Notes: generated by a model not told the origin, from the letters alone. A stretch of DNA of 64,000 bases from Notolepis coatsorum (GCA_963971535.1 OZ020589.1:69441239-69505238); one strand, 5' to 3'. Positions 43,154 through 53,700 are shown, counted from the stretch's first letter. Made by a program: numbers and translations.

Positions 43154-44458
43154 TTAATAGTAGTCAACCATAACCTGGCGACGGTCGTTGATTTCGAGAA
43201 TTGAGTCAAAACACGCATATACGATTAGAGTAGCTGTGGTGTGTAGCGGTTCTTGGAATCTCATCTCCAGCCGTAGATTACCTGTAGAAGCGGGGGATGA
43301 GGCTAGGCCTTCCTCATCAGGATCTAGATTAAAATAATATAAACCATACCCTGCTAGAAAATCACTTCGATCGAAAATTAATGCTGAATCTTTCAGATGA
43401 CGACCCGTGGCTGAAAATAAGCTATAATATTCACGAACAGCGTTTCCCTGTGTAAACTGCGGCTGATATGCTTTCGATGGGATCTGTCGACCGTCTTGGC
43501 TTAAGGCAGCATACTCTAAATTAAAATGCTGGAAATTGAATGGGTTTCTAATAGGTGTGCCATTATAAGCTTCGTGCTCGACTAAGCCTATTATGACATA
43601 TTTTGGTAACAACCCTAGAAAGATATTCTCATGAGTTGATACCCGAGAGTTAATAGGGATTGAAAAGGTTTTTACATTAATTCGCGCTAAAGGGTATAAA
43701 GCATTTCCCCTTTGTAAAGCCGTAGCATGCCCCAACTGTACAGCGGGGGATACAACAACTTTTTTTACAAATAAGGTAGCACTAATAATATGTAGTTTGA
43801 ACCCTCCAGCAGCCGCAGACATTATACAGAAATCGTCTTTAGCTCTAGTTAGTTTTATTTTTAAATCCACTTTATTTAACAATAATCTATCACTAGAGAA
43901 TATATCCGAATGGATTCCACCCAGTAGATGAAACTCTCGCGATAGAGCGCATGCCTGCCCCCTGGTTTTTAAGCCTTTATTTAAACCCGCAGCTCCTAGA
44001 CGAATATCTTCCATCGCACCGCCTGTATCCTTAGCAAATAAACCAGCTGTAAATTGACTTTTTAAACTATCGGGGGAATAATTCAGTAATGTTTCAATCA
44101 TAGCTCTATAAGGATGCGTCGAACTAGATTGGCTGATTAAACGATCCTGGACAGTTACATCTACCTGGCTAAAAAAGGTATTTAAAGGATAATTAATTAT
44201 AGAGACATTCGCGTCGGCAGCCAAGTTACTTCCATCTGTATTTGTAATTTTGGCCTTTAAACATAGTAATGTATTGTTGAGATCCAAGTAACGCTCTCCT
44301 TCACCCGTTATATTAAATTCTATAGGTGAGTCTCTAGTTAGAGCAGTTATGGGTGATATTTCGATATAATCACTTTGTTCGATCGATAGCTGTGTGTAAG
44401 GGGCTGTAAAAATATCCAACTCCGATCTAGAACACTCTTGGGACCGTTGATGAATCAT
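43154..44458 (-). CDS. Polinton major capsid protein (double jelly-roll type)
   Basis: A 434-residue protein starting MIHQRSQECSRSELDIF. The segment DSPIEFNITGEGERYLDLNN, LLCLKAKITNTDG and NYPLNTFFSQVDVTVQ is the conserved N-terminal stretch of Polinton major capsid proteins, and the C-terminus ends with LIVYACFDSILEIND. The length fits the family. By family knowledge it folds into two jelly rolls and trimerises into hexon-like capsomers. The start lies 8 bp from the upstream gene and its end 3 bp from the protease gene. Confidence 0.88.
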   Translation of the reverse strand: MIHQRSQECSRSELDIFTAPYTQLSIEQSDYIEISPITALTRDSPIEFNITGEGERYLDLNNTLLCLKAKITNTDGSNLAADANVSIINYPLNTFFSQVDVTVQDRLISQSSSTHPYRAMIETLLNYSPDSLKSQFTAGLFAKDTGGAMEDIRLGAAGLNKGLKTRGQACALSREFHLLGGIHSDIFSSDRLLLNKVDLKIKLTRAKDDFCIMSAAAGGFKLHIISATLFVKKVVVSPAVQLGHATALQRGNALYPLARINVKTFSIPINSRVSTHENIFLGLLPKYVIIGLVEHEAYNGTPIRNPFNFQHFNLEYAALSQDGRQIPSKAYQPQFTQGNAVREYYSLFSATGRHLKDSALIFDRSDFLAGYGLYYFNLDPDEEGLASSPASTGNLRLEMRFQEPLHTTATLIVYACFDSILEINDRRQVMVDYY

Positions 44459-44465
44459 GGCTCAC

Positions 44466-44912
44466 TTAGAAAATATCCTTTACACGCTTCTTTGTTGGTC
44501 TCTTTCTCAGACTAACAACTCTTCTTTTAAAAGGTCTCTTCTTATAAGACAACTTCTTCTTTATAGCTGTCAATCTACAACCAGGGGGTATCCTTCTTTT
44601 AGATGACATCGCCGTTCTCAAGGGTCTCAAACCGAAACCGGAACCGTTCTGTTCCCCCATCCTAGTGGTGACCTTCTGTATTACGGTGTCTAAAACCTCT
44701 TTACCTATATTTTTAGCAGCTACTTTGATGTGCGGTTTAGCTATGTTAATACCTGTTTTAAGAAAAGGCATAACAAATTTGAATAATCTAGAGAAAATAG
44801 ACCCTACTCCCCTACCATATTGTACAGGCGCCCCTGCAAATCCCGCTAAGCCGTGTCCCACCTGATTTACATAATAATTAACGAAACGGTTAGGATGTAT
44901 GTATTGCTCCAT
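44466..44912 (-). CDS. Polinton pVI/pX-like small basic virion protein
   Basis: A 148-residue protein: YGRGVGSIFSRLFKFVMPFL then KTGINIAKPHIKVAAKNIG, an amphipathic/hydrophobic segment. A strongly basic C-terminus follows (KKKLSYKKRPFKRRVVSLRK). The layout resembles adenovirus pVI/pX-like proteins described in adintovirus/Polinton genomes, with membrane-active and DNA-condensing roles by analogy. It is bordered by a long T-tract (about 44918-44941) upstream and the major capsid gene downstream. Confidence 0.7.
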   Translation of the reverse strand: MEQYIHPNRFVNYYVNQVGHGLAGFAGAPVQYGRGVGSIFSRLFKFVMPFLKTGINIAKPHIKVAAKNIGKEVLDTVIQKVTTRMGEQNGSGFGLRPLRTAMSSKRRIPPGCRLTAIKKKLSYKKRPFKRRVVSLRKRPTKKRVKDIF

Positions 44913-44940
44913 AATATTTTTTTTTTTTTTTTTTTTTTTT

Positions 44941-45699
44941 TTACAAGCCTATCTCCAAAGGTTTAAAATGTAATTTTACTATAACCTTCCCGTACGTATA
45001 ATTTACCAACTGATCCGTATCTGTCTTGATTTCTATGTGAATCGTATTTATATCTGTTTTAGAAACTTTTGAATAATGAATATGATCGTAATGTATGTTA
45101 ATAACGTCTCCAAATGAACCTTTAATCTGTACCGTTGATAATAATGGAACATATGAATCCCCTACGAGTTGGTGTTCCGAGAGATTAGAATATATAAATA
45201 AATTATATATACCAGATCCCAAATCTACTGGATACGGTGCTTCAAGGTCGGTCAAAGCATACCATTTATTGGGTTTCAAGCCTATAACGTATGATAAACG
45301 TGGAGAAAATCTCACTTCATACACACCACTACCCTTAAAAGTACATCTGTTAGTGATCTCGTTATACTGGAGCTCTGCTTTTATATCACCTGTCATGCGT
45401 AAAGTATCTGTGATTAGTTTTATTAAAGGCTTGATATATTTATAGTAACCACCACTCCCAACGATTATTTTTTCAACTATCCTATGAGGATGTTGTTCTA
45501 TATGTCTGCATTCATAATATGCAAACTCTGGGGGAATATTATACCATGTATGAGGGTAAGTTATTTCAGCCAACCCCACAAGCCATTCACCTTTTAATTG
45601 AAGACTTTTAGCCAGATTAATAGTGAAACTCGAAGCCTTATTATTACGGAACACAGACATGCACGCATTGGAAGGCAGCGTGACATAGAAGCCCTCCAT
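44941..45699 (-). CDS. Polinton minor capsid (penton-like, single jelly-roll) protein
   Basis: A 252-residue protein whose start FYVTLPSNACMSVFRNN, SFTINLAKSLQL and KGEWLVGLAEITYPHTWYNI matches the conserved N-terminus of Polinton minor capsid/penton proteins. Beta-strand-rich sequence continues to VKLHFKPLEIGL. It would occupy capsid vertices. It sits between the integrase and pVI-like genes, as is common in the group. The frame is open throughout. Confidence 0.88.
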   Translation of the reverse strand: MEGFYVTLPSNACMSVFRNNKASSFTINLAKSLQLKGEWLVGLAEITYPHTWYNIPPEFAYYECRHIEQHPHRIVEKIIVGSGGYYKYIKPLIKLITDTLRMTGDIKAELQYNEITNRCTFKGSGVYEVRFSPRLSYVIGLKPNKWYALTDLEAPYPVDLGSGIYNLFIYSNLSEHQLVGDSYVPLLSTVQIKGSFGDVINIHYDHIHYSKVSKTDINTIHIEIKTDTDQLVNYTYGKVIVKLHFKPLEIGL

Positions 45700-45773
45700 A
45701 ATGCTAATATACAGAGTTATGAGTGCAGTCTTTAAAAAGTATAGGATTATATATATTTTTTTATTTTTTTTAT

Positions 45774-46853
45774 TTATACAGCTCTGAGACTACTCTTTAA
45801 GATGTAAGAATTAAATTTAGCAGGCCAACCTTGCCACTTCACAAAGGTATAGAGCATGCCATTTAGCTTCTTATCACCCAGACACTTCTCAATCATGTAT
45901 GTTTTGTTCTTTGACTCTACAATCTTCTGCAGCTCCAATTCGTAGAAAACTCCTTTTACAGTTTCACCCGCTTGGTCCTTAATAATATACACAACTGGTT
46001 CACGTTTTAAACGCTTCACTATGATAAATGTTTCGAATGTAAACGTTTGCTCATAACGTTTGTCAAAAACAGCTTTATATTGAGCTAAACGCACTGTGTC
46101 GCCTAAATCAAACTTAAATCTAGTTTTTTTATGCGTTAGAGGCTGCCTCCCATACAGATTCTGAAACACCTGTAGTATGTTATCTTTATTGACCTCTGAA
46201 GGCTTCATTTTAATACTGGAATGAAACGTGTTATTATAACTCTGTACCATATCCGGCAACATATCTATATAACGAAACGTGTTGTTAGCTGTGAAAAATC
46301 TCCACATTCTATCCTTCAATGTACGGTTAAGTCGTTCGACAACACTGGCCTTCAATTCACTTCCTGTTGCAAAATGGTGTATGTTATATACATCCATTAG
46401 TTTTTGAAAGTGTCTGTTGAAAAATTCTCGGCCTTCGTCTGTTTGAATTTTTACAGGCGTTTGACTCTCCTCTAAAACATTAGCGAAGGCTTTTGTAACG
46501 GCTAAACCTGTCTTATTTTTTAAAGGCCTTACATAAACCATTTTAGAGAAGACGTCTATGACTGTCATTAAATATTTAAAACCATCATTATACTGACTTA
46601 AGTTTTGCATATCGCATAAATCAATTTGAAATTGATAAAGAGGCCGTGGTACGAATACTCTGTTTCTCTTGAAATTTATTCTAGCTGGCTTGTGTAGAGT
46701 ATAGCTATCTTGTTTAGCTAGCCAGTTTTTAATAACATTTATTCCCACTTTATCTCCTGTGGTAAACTCCACAGCTTTTCTAAGCCTTGCAACACCCCCA
46801 AACGACCCTGGATTTGCAGGATCATAATATATTTTAGCTAGTATACCATCCAT
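45774..46853 (-). CDS. Polinton retrovirus-like integrase with chromodomain
   Basis: A 359-residue protein. The catalytic core shows QIDLCDM (first Asp), IQTDEGREFFNRHF (second Asp) and SVVERLNRTLKDRMW (Glu). NNTFHSSIKMKPSEVN and an SH3-like segment follow. The C-terminus carries a chromodomain-like stretch (YMIEKCLGD, TFVKWQGWPAKFNSYI) that could steer insertion toward particular chromatin. This enzyme class makes the 6-bp target duplication seen at the ends. The N-terminal zinc-binding part is not obvious. Confidence 0.9.
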   Translation of the reverse strand: MDGILAKIYYDPANPGSFGGVARLRKAVEFTTGDKVGINVIKNWLAKQDSYTLHKPARINFKRNRVFVPRPLYQFQIDLCDMQNLSQYNDGFKYLMTVIDVFSKMVYVRPLKNKTGLAVTKAFANVLEESQTPVKIQTDEGREFFNRHFQKLMDVYNIHHFATGSELKASVVERLNRTLKDRMWRFFTANNTFRYIDMLPDMVQSYNNTFHSSIKMKPSEVNKDNILQVFQNLYGRQPLTHKKTRFKFDLGDTVRLAQYKAVFDKRYEQTFTFETFIIVKRLKREPVVYIIKDQAGETVKGVFYELELQKIVESKNKTYMIEKCLGDKKLNGMLYTFVKWQGWPAKFNSYILKSSLRAV

Positions 46854-46968
46854 ATTTTCAAAACCACCAACCCCTTTGGATTATAATACACGAGTGAATA
46901 AGTAAACAGGAAACCTTTCTTTTTTTTTAAAAACACACCGTTTTATTTTTTTTTCAGGAATAAACAAA

Positions 46969-47688
46969 TTACATTCTGTACACTTTGGGTAATTTCGGCA
47001 CTGAGGACATGAATAACAGTACTGAATCGTAGACAGCCTCAGTATCAATCTCAGGGTAATCATTGTGAATCTCTTTAGCCATATCCTTGAGACACTGGCT
47101 GTTTTTAAAAGATTGAAACTCAAACAACAATCCTTCGCAGATCCCCTGTATTCTTAGTGGGGAAGGGATGGCTAGATTCATTCGTCCTAGGAGACCACTG
47201 ATGGTAGGAGTCAGCTGCCCACTCCACAGCATTGTCATTAGGGCTGGTTCGTTAATCATGTAATACAAAGCAGGTTCAAATAGACATTCATGCTGACGCT
47301 GACTCGGGTGCTGTATGCTACAGCCATAGCAATGCTCGATGAGGTGTAGATCGACACAACACTTCAAAACTTCTGTCATAAGTAACTTGATGCAAGCTAT
47401 CATTTGGTGATCTAGGAATCCAGCTCGTTCATCCACTACGACCGGTAGTACTGTAAGTCTTAGCCCTCTCTCGACTGTTGGCAGATCTTGAGGGAGACCC
47501 ATCTCCAGTGCGTGTGATACCCATTCATCGTTTTGTGTTGTTGTTATGCCTCCATCCTCTCCATCGGATAAGGTCTCTTGTGATGATTGATCAGGTGTCT
47601 CGTAGGTAACCATCGTTGGATAAATGTAGAGTAAGGCAGATTCTGGTACAGCTGACTCCATGTTGTATCCGTTGTTGAAAGATGCCAT
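46969..47688 (-). CDS. Polinton protein of unknown function with Cys/His cluster, 239 aa
   Basis: An acidic N-terminal third (SSQETLSDGEDGGITTTQND). Then HLIEHCYGCSIQHPSQRQHE followed by CL, a Cys/His cluster that could bind zinc, and a helical C-terminal half (LLGRMNLAIPSP, YDSVLLFMSSVPKLP). The HPSQ-x-x-H-x-C wording is familiar from proteins of fish mobile elements and some small DNA viruses, but I cannot give a function. Frame open throughout. Confidence 0.7.
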   Translation of the reverse strand: MASFNNGYNMESAVPESALLYIYPTMVTYETPDQSSQETLSDGEDGGITTTQNDEWVSHALEMGLPQDLPTVERGLRLTVLPVVVDERAGFLDHQMIACIKLLMTEVLKCCVDLHLIEHCYGCSIQHPSQRQHECLFEPALYYMINEPALMTMLWSGQLTPTISGLLGRMNLAIPSPLRIQGICEGLLFEFQSFKNSQCLKDMAKEIHNDYPEIDTEAVYDSVLLFMSSVPKLPKVYRM

Positions 47689-47755
47689 GCTTAGTCAAGT
47701 CAAGTCAAGAGCTTTAAAAGTCCTTTGTAACTTTTTTTCTTTTTAAAGGTTGTTT

Positions 47756-48442
47756 TTACGCTTGACACTCCCCTTCCATCACCCCCTCCCCAACCCCATG
47801 GATGTCTTCATCCTCAGACTCGGCGTAAGGAAAGAGTTGTCTTTTTAAATGATCCATATCCTGTTGGATTTTTAACATTTCACACGTGATGTTTCCACAT
47901 GTTTTGAGACAATCTAGCCATGTAGCCACAGGCACTGTAAATAGAACTCTCGAGGGACCCTTTGCATACCGTTTGAAAATGGTCATATCCCCTACCCCAA
48001 CAACTCCGGGGGTGCTCTGTATAGAGACACTTGCTGTGTAATATACAAGATACCCTTCTACGTCACTGGAACATGTTAACAGTTTAATTAACTGTCCTTC
48101 CTGGAGTTTTCTGGCGGCCAAACCGTCTAGCGCCTCAAAAGAATTCTTTTTTACTTGCCAGAATTCTCGTACGCTTAAATAGATCTCCTGTCTTTCTCCG
48201 TCGTCTTCGAAGTTCTCAGGGCCCAGTTTGTATATTGCTACTCTATCCAATTTTCCTTCATATTCCAGACACAATATTCCGTCATTCGTTGTCCATGCTT
48301 CATTATAAATACACCTTCCATATCTGTAAGGAGCTCTCAATAAGTCCCTAATACGATGTATTCTACCCGATATGTGTATATGCGGTGTACAAATATTGTC
48401 AGCCATTGCATCCGTAAGTCTTTCAGTCACGATCAGAAACAT
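47756..48442 (-). CDS. Polinton protein of unknown function, 228 aa
   Basis: It may start at the internal MADNICTPHIHISGRI rather than the first Met. The sequence is mixed with many aromatic and charged residues, and ends in an acidic tail (YAESEDEDIHGVGEGVMEGE). No motif or family is recognised. It follows the membrane protein and precedes the Cys/His protein in the leftward block. Confidence 0.6.
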   Translation of the reverse strand: MFLIVTERLTDAMADNICTPHIHISGRIHRIRDLLRAPYRYGRCIYNEAWTTNDGILCLEYEGKLDRVAIYKLGPENFEDDGERQEIYLSVREFWQVKKNSFEALDGLAARKLQEGQLIKLLTCSSDVEGYLVYYTASVSIQSTPGVVGVGDMTIFKRYAKGPSRVLFTVPVATWLDCLKTCGNITCEMLKIQQDMDHLKRQLFPYAESEDEDIHGVGEGVMEGECQA

Positions 48443-48456
48443 ATATAGTTTTTTTT

Positions 48457-48663
48457 CTACATCACGCCCCCATTTATGTCATGTATAATATCACAAACCA
48501 TCCAGACGCTAAATGAAACGCCCATTACACCCCCTAAGAATATACTTATAAGGCTTGCGTTTATTAATATCCTAGTGAAACTCTCCATCGATATAATACT
48601 CGTTTGATCTTCATCAACGTTGATGTCCATGGTAATAGGGTTTTCCATTCTCTCTAGAGACAT
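48457..48663 (-). CDS. Polinton small membrane protein, unassigned
   Basis: A 68-residue protein with one hydrophobic segment (LINASLISIFLGGVMGVSFS then VWMV) after an acidic/polar N-terminus. It is consistent with a single-pass membrane protein and is the first gene of the leftward block, just inside the right inverted repeat. No family recognised. Confidence 0.5.
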   Translation of the reverse strand: MSLERMENPITMDINVDEDQTSIISMESFTRILINASLISIFLGGVMGVSFSVWMVCDIIHDINGGVM

Positions 48664-48718
48664 CTTCAGCTCACAAGTTTTAACTTTCCTTTAATAAAGG
48701 CCTCACATAAATTGCATA

Positions 48719-48769
48719 ATACTTTATACTGTAAGACGTCGTTCAGTCTACAACAGTTAGCCGTTTTGA

Positions 48770-48827
<58 letters not shown>

Positions 48828-49828
48828 ATGGGGAAGTCGCTGGCCCATTAAACGGCTTTTCTGACATAGAGAGATATCTTATCCCCCCTCGACAGACCTT
48901 ACACTTTCATTCTAAAAAAAACTGTGTTGTTGTTTTGAGATCGCTCTACCGCACCTGCACTCCCCGCAGGGGGATGCTGCTTCAGAAGTCAGTACAACGG
49001 TCTAGCGATCTCAAAACCACCAGCCACCCGTCAACATCGCGCATCACTGCCTTCAATACAACACATTGAAGAGTGTTGCTTCAGACTCTCTACTAAAACA
49101 CGACACACACTGTCATACACGTCTTGAGCCATTCATAACGGTACTGCATGACTTTTCCCCCGCAGCAGCAGCAGGCAACCCCCCGACACACGATACAGTT
49201 AGAGAGATGCGCGCGCGCGCGGGTGGGGATTCTTAAACATCTCCGCGCGGAATAAATACACTTTCTGGAAAGAAATACAAGGTTTTTGACAATACACTAA
49301 ACACCTTCTGAAGATTGATGTGAAACTATATTCTGAACACACACACACACACACACACACACATTTGAAATAAATACACTTTCTGAAGAAAACACATCTT
49401 GTATTTTTATTCTGAATATATATTCTTAAGACTTTGGAATACACATAATGTAATCAACCTTGTAAAACTTAATTGTGATGATATATTCTGAAAACGTTTG
49501 GAAATACAGAAATACATATTCTGTAAAACCATGGAATACACTCTTTTTGAAAAAAAAATAAAATAAAAAAAAAACTCCTCCCCTTCCGAAAACCGGATGA
49601 CCCTCCCTCAAAACCGGATGTCCCGCCTCCTTACATCCTAGACCAATCAGAGAAGCCCTAGGGGGTCATAAATCATCTCAAAATAACCTACCCTAAGTCC
49701 CGCCCCCTTAAACCTCTCGGCCAATCAGAACGCTCCAAATTCCAAAAAGGGGCGTGGCTACAATCAATCAAACTAAAAGGGGCGTGTTTTGCATAAGTTG
49801 ACACATGCCGTATCCTAATTCTCTCTCT
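48719..49828 (-). repeat. Polinton right terminal inverted repeat
   Basis: About 1110 bp, the inverted copy of 34115-35230, ending CCTAATTCTCTCTCT at the target duplication ATTATG (49829-49834). It includes (CA)n microsatellites at about 48772-48823 and 49338-49362. Confidence 0.92.
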
Positions 49829-50713
49829 ATTATGTATGGTGCATCGTTCGGTTAGAGTTCTAAAGTGAGCAGCACCCCCATCGTTTCCTCGCGTTATCTA
49901 GAGTCTTAACCAGGCTGGGCAGACCACGCGTGGTGCTTTCATCCGAGGAGTTCTGGGCGAGGACGAGTGGACCTGCACATTGGATTACCTACCCCGACGA
50001 CTGCTGAGCCCTATACGGCATGGAATATCTATTTGCTTTGGTGCTTTGATTTGTGGAGCGGATAATCGCCAACACCGGTGAGTGTTGGATTTACCCCGAG
50101 AGGAGCCAAGGTGAGACGGCGCTCAGACCAGACTGAGGTCGCCTCGCTTCTTCTTCGTTGTGGACCGACAGCGACAGCTACAGCTATCGTCTACAAGAGA
50201 GCCCAAGTGTATTCATCTGTGGATCAAGGTTCCACGGGCACTGTTTTCTGTACCTGAATTCTTCCTGGAAATCGTTGACCAGACGGGATACAGCCGACGG
50301 CTCTCCTACCCCCCCTACTGGCTTACAACCGGCGGGACCCCTTCAGTATATTATCCAGCTATAATCATTAAGTGACCATCGCTATAATCCCCTAAGAGCC
50401 AGGTTGTATACTTGCTTCCTGTGTAACCAGAGATTGGACATTCAGTGTTGATTTGCATACGAGTACTCATTTGCCTTACAAGAGCATTCAATTCAAATCA
50501 TAAATGTAATAAGTAATTATTATATGTACCTTTTGCTATATATTAAATATTTGACTTATACCTTTGTGTGGACCTGATTTCATATGTGGGAAAGTGTTCA
50601 TCATACTTAGATATCGTGTACTGTATGGCCAGTAATTAAAGTACATAAAGCGGTAGTGGTTTAATGATACCATACTTATCAATACAGTCAGGGAATTGTA
50701 CCCCTCAGTTACA
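49829..50713 (+). repeat. BEL 5' LTR, second part (after the Polinton)
   Basis: Continues the LTR sequence exactly as in the 3' LTR from 57570 onward (ATTATGTATGGTGCATCG). The first six bases are the Polinton's duplicated target. It ends CAGTTACA at 50713. Confidence 0.92.
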
Positions 50714-50715
50714 AT

Positions 50716-50732
50716 TGGTCCTTCGAGCCGGA
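50716..50732 (+). promoter_or_regulatory. BEL primer binding site, tRNA-Tyr type
   Basis: TGGTCCTTCGAGCCGGA begins two bases after the LTR end. It is complementary to the 3' end I recall for animal tRNA-Tyr (TCCGGCTCGAAGGACCA). Reverse transcription would start here. Confidence 0.75.
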
Positions 50733-50757
50733 GGGTAATCAGTGTAATATTAATATA

Positions 50758-53700
50758 GTGGTATTAATATTGAAATGGCCTATGATGAACACTCCACGAA
50801 ACGGTCCTCCTAAAGTAGAACGCCCGCAACGTAGACGACAGCCACCTCAGTACTTAGAGGATTACGCTGTCAGTAAACTACCTAGCCTTCTACAAACAGT
50901 AAACGCAGTAAAAGTAGAAAGTAAAATTATGTACAACCCTATCAACCAGGATACCCCGACCATAGAGGCCCTAGTGGGTTCTAATGTAACTGACCAAGCT
51001 CACGGTGGGGACCAGGAGGGAACTGACACGACTTTCCCCCCCGCCAATACCGAAGAAGTAGTCCCCCCAGAGCTCCGGGAGGAAGACAACCCTCCAGAGG
51101 TGGAACTCTGCACGGAACAAGATGAGGAGAGCGCCGAGGAGATACAGCTCCAGGACTCCCCAACGAGTACAGCCAGGAGCGGCTCACCTCTACAAGCGTC
51201 TTCCCCCAGCGAGGCGGAGAGGATGCTGTCACAGGCGTTCCTCGTCAGCCTGACAGCCTCTACCGAACGCGATCGACTCCAGGGTGAACGCGATCGACTT
51301 CAGGGTGAACGCGATCGACTCCAAACACAGCAACGGAGCGAAGAAGAGCACATACGCCTGGAGATGAGACGCCTTCAGACGGAAGAGAATATGGCAAGAG
51401 ACCGGTCCGACACCCAGCGTGCCGCTAACGGTGCCCAAAGAGAAGCAGAGCGCGACATCGCTCTCATCCAGCGCGAAGCCGAGCGCGACAGACTACAGGG
51501 CGAGCGCGACAGACTACAAGCCGAGCGCGACAGACTACAAGCGCAGCTAATGGAGCAGCTGATCACCAGGGCAACACCCCCTCCCTCCACAAGGGGTTCC
51601 AGAGCCTCGTCAAGACACACGTCAAGGGCACCCTCCCCTAACCGATTAGGCGACCTTGAACTCGACCACCAGAGAGAGTCTACACCCCCCTCCGAACTCC
51701 TTCCCCGACCGGTCCAAGTGAGACCCAGCTACAAGGAAGGAACGGCGGACACGGCGGAGAGGCTAAATAAACGACTACAGGATCTAGATGACCTGGCAGA
51801 AGAAGAAGAGGGAGAAGAGGAGAGTCAAGCCCGACAGCAGCACATTACTCCACAGGACCAGGAGGTCCAGTACAGCCCAGGCTATACCCCCGCGGCTCTG
51901 CGCTACAGACCCCCGACTCGACTCACGGGTGAGCATGACGCACGACCAGTCCAGAGGAATAGCACCTGGACCAGCGGGCCATGGTACCCTGCCAGTACCA
52001 GCCCACCGAGAGGCGTAAGAAGAGACTCGCCCAGGAGGCCTCTCTTCCAACGCTCACCGATGTGCCAGCCATCCATGGCGTCATACATTGGCACACCGAC
52101 GTTTCCAGACTTCACCCATGAGAATCGAGCACAGTACACGGAGCTCCGGATGTGCTTAGAGACAATGATGGTGGATGTCGCTGATGAACGCCACAAGTAT
52201 GCAATATTATTGAAGCACCTGAAAGTGCCCCGAGCGCACAACATAGCGCTGGCCTATGCCACCTCTACGACCCCATACACCGCGGCTCTAGCAGCGCTGG
52301 ACCAGAGATATGGACGTATATGGGATTACGTAATACAGGAGATAAGGCATATTGATCGCCTACCCCCAGCAACAGACAATCGCTCACTAGACGACCTGTC
52401 TATAAAAGTACAATGCCTGGTAGGGATGCTGGGGGCGCAACGAGAAAAGGGTATGCACGAACTATACGCAAACTCGAACGTCGAGAGGATTTTAGAGAAG
52501 CTGCCGCCCGCCCGACAGGAGCGCTTCAGGCGGCAAAGAGACCACCGTGATCCTAACGGTCCCGAGCCATCCCTCCTAGATTTAGCCGACTTCCTGGCGA
52601 GAGAAGTCAGCAGCCTACGGCTGGATACGTTCGTGCGGAGCACGCCAAGCTCCAGAGAGGGACCTAGGAGAGTAAACGATGGCCGAAGATCGGTGACTGT
52701 CATGCACCAATCAGAATCAGTACCGAGCAGCAAGAACCACAGTACCCCCTCGACGAAAGAGAAGTGGAAGATGGTGTGCCCGTACTGCGAGAAGGAACAC
52801 TGGTTGTCACAATGTGACCAGTTCAAGAAGATGACCGCTGAAGAAGTAAGTCACTGGATAAAGTCCAACAGGCGCTGTTACCGATGTGCGCGCAGTCACA
52901 TGGCAGCCGAGTGCCGCCTAAAGAAGAAGTGTAGTCGGTGTGACGGAGCCCATCTGGATGTCCTACACGACAGTAACAAAAGAAAGCCTGCACCATCCAA
53001 CAGCACAAAGGCAAGTGTTATGTACATTGACCCCACTAGCAGCAGCGGCGCCCAGGTGCTCTTAAAGGTGGTCCGTGTAACCCTGAGTTACCAAGACAAG
53101 ATCATGGACACTTACGCCGTCCTTGATGACGGGTCAGAGAAGACCCTTCTCCTCGCGTCCGCTGCGGCCCAGCTGGGGCTACGGGGGAGCGAGAACCAGA
53201 TGACCATTCGGACAATAAGACGAGATCTAAAGACGATAAAGGGCGAGAATGTCTCCTTCACTATCGCAGCAAGCGGGCAGCCAGAGAGACGGTACAGGAT
53301 TACTAATGCTTTCACCAGCCAAGAAATAGGACTATCGCAGTACACCTACCCCATCGCCAAGCTGATGGAGAAATATGTGCACCTGCGTCAACTTCCTATC
53401 CCGCTCATAGACGGCGCCACCCCGACCCTGCTGATAGGCTCCGACCATGCAGACCTCATAGTCCCGATAGACCGGGTCCATACAGGACCCAGAGGTTGTC
53501 CTGCAGCAGTCGAGACCCGCCTAGGATGGACGTTACAAGGCCCCCTCGCCAAGTCTCTTAACCGAACAGCAGCCACTAGCTGCCTCCACTCCAGAGCGAC
53601 AGAAGGAGACACCACACTCCTGCAGCATGTAGAGAGGCTATGGACACTAGAGACAATGCCCTTTAAGAACGAAAAGAAAGACATTCGTTCTAAGGAAGAT

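Larger units (their letters stand above)
34115..49828. mobile_element. Polinton (Maverick), 15.7 kb, complete-looking fossil with about one break
   Basis: Its terminal inverted repeats begin AGAGAGAGAATTAGGATACG. The 6-bp target duplication ATTATG (34109-34114 and 49829-49834), characteristic of Polintons, is present, and the uninterrupted target can be read in the 3' LTR of the same BEL element. The left half is transcribed rightward (acidic protein, protein-primed polymerase, packaging ATPase, two small proteins). The right half is transcribed leftward (membrane protein, two unassigned proteins, integrase, penton-like protein, pVI-like protein, major capsid protein, protease). All hallmark virion and replication genes are represented. 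The near-identical inverted repeats and the young host LTR imply a recent insertion. About one break is seen, in the polymerase. Confidence 0.95.
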
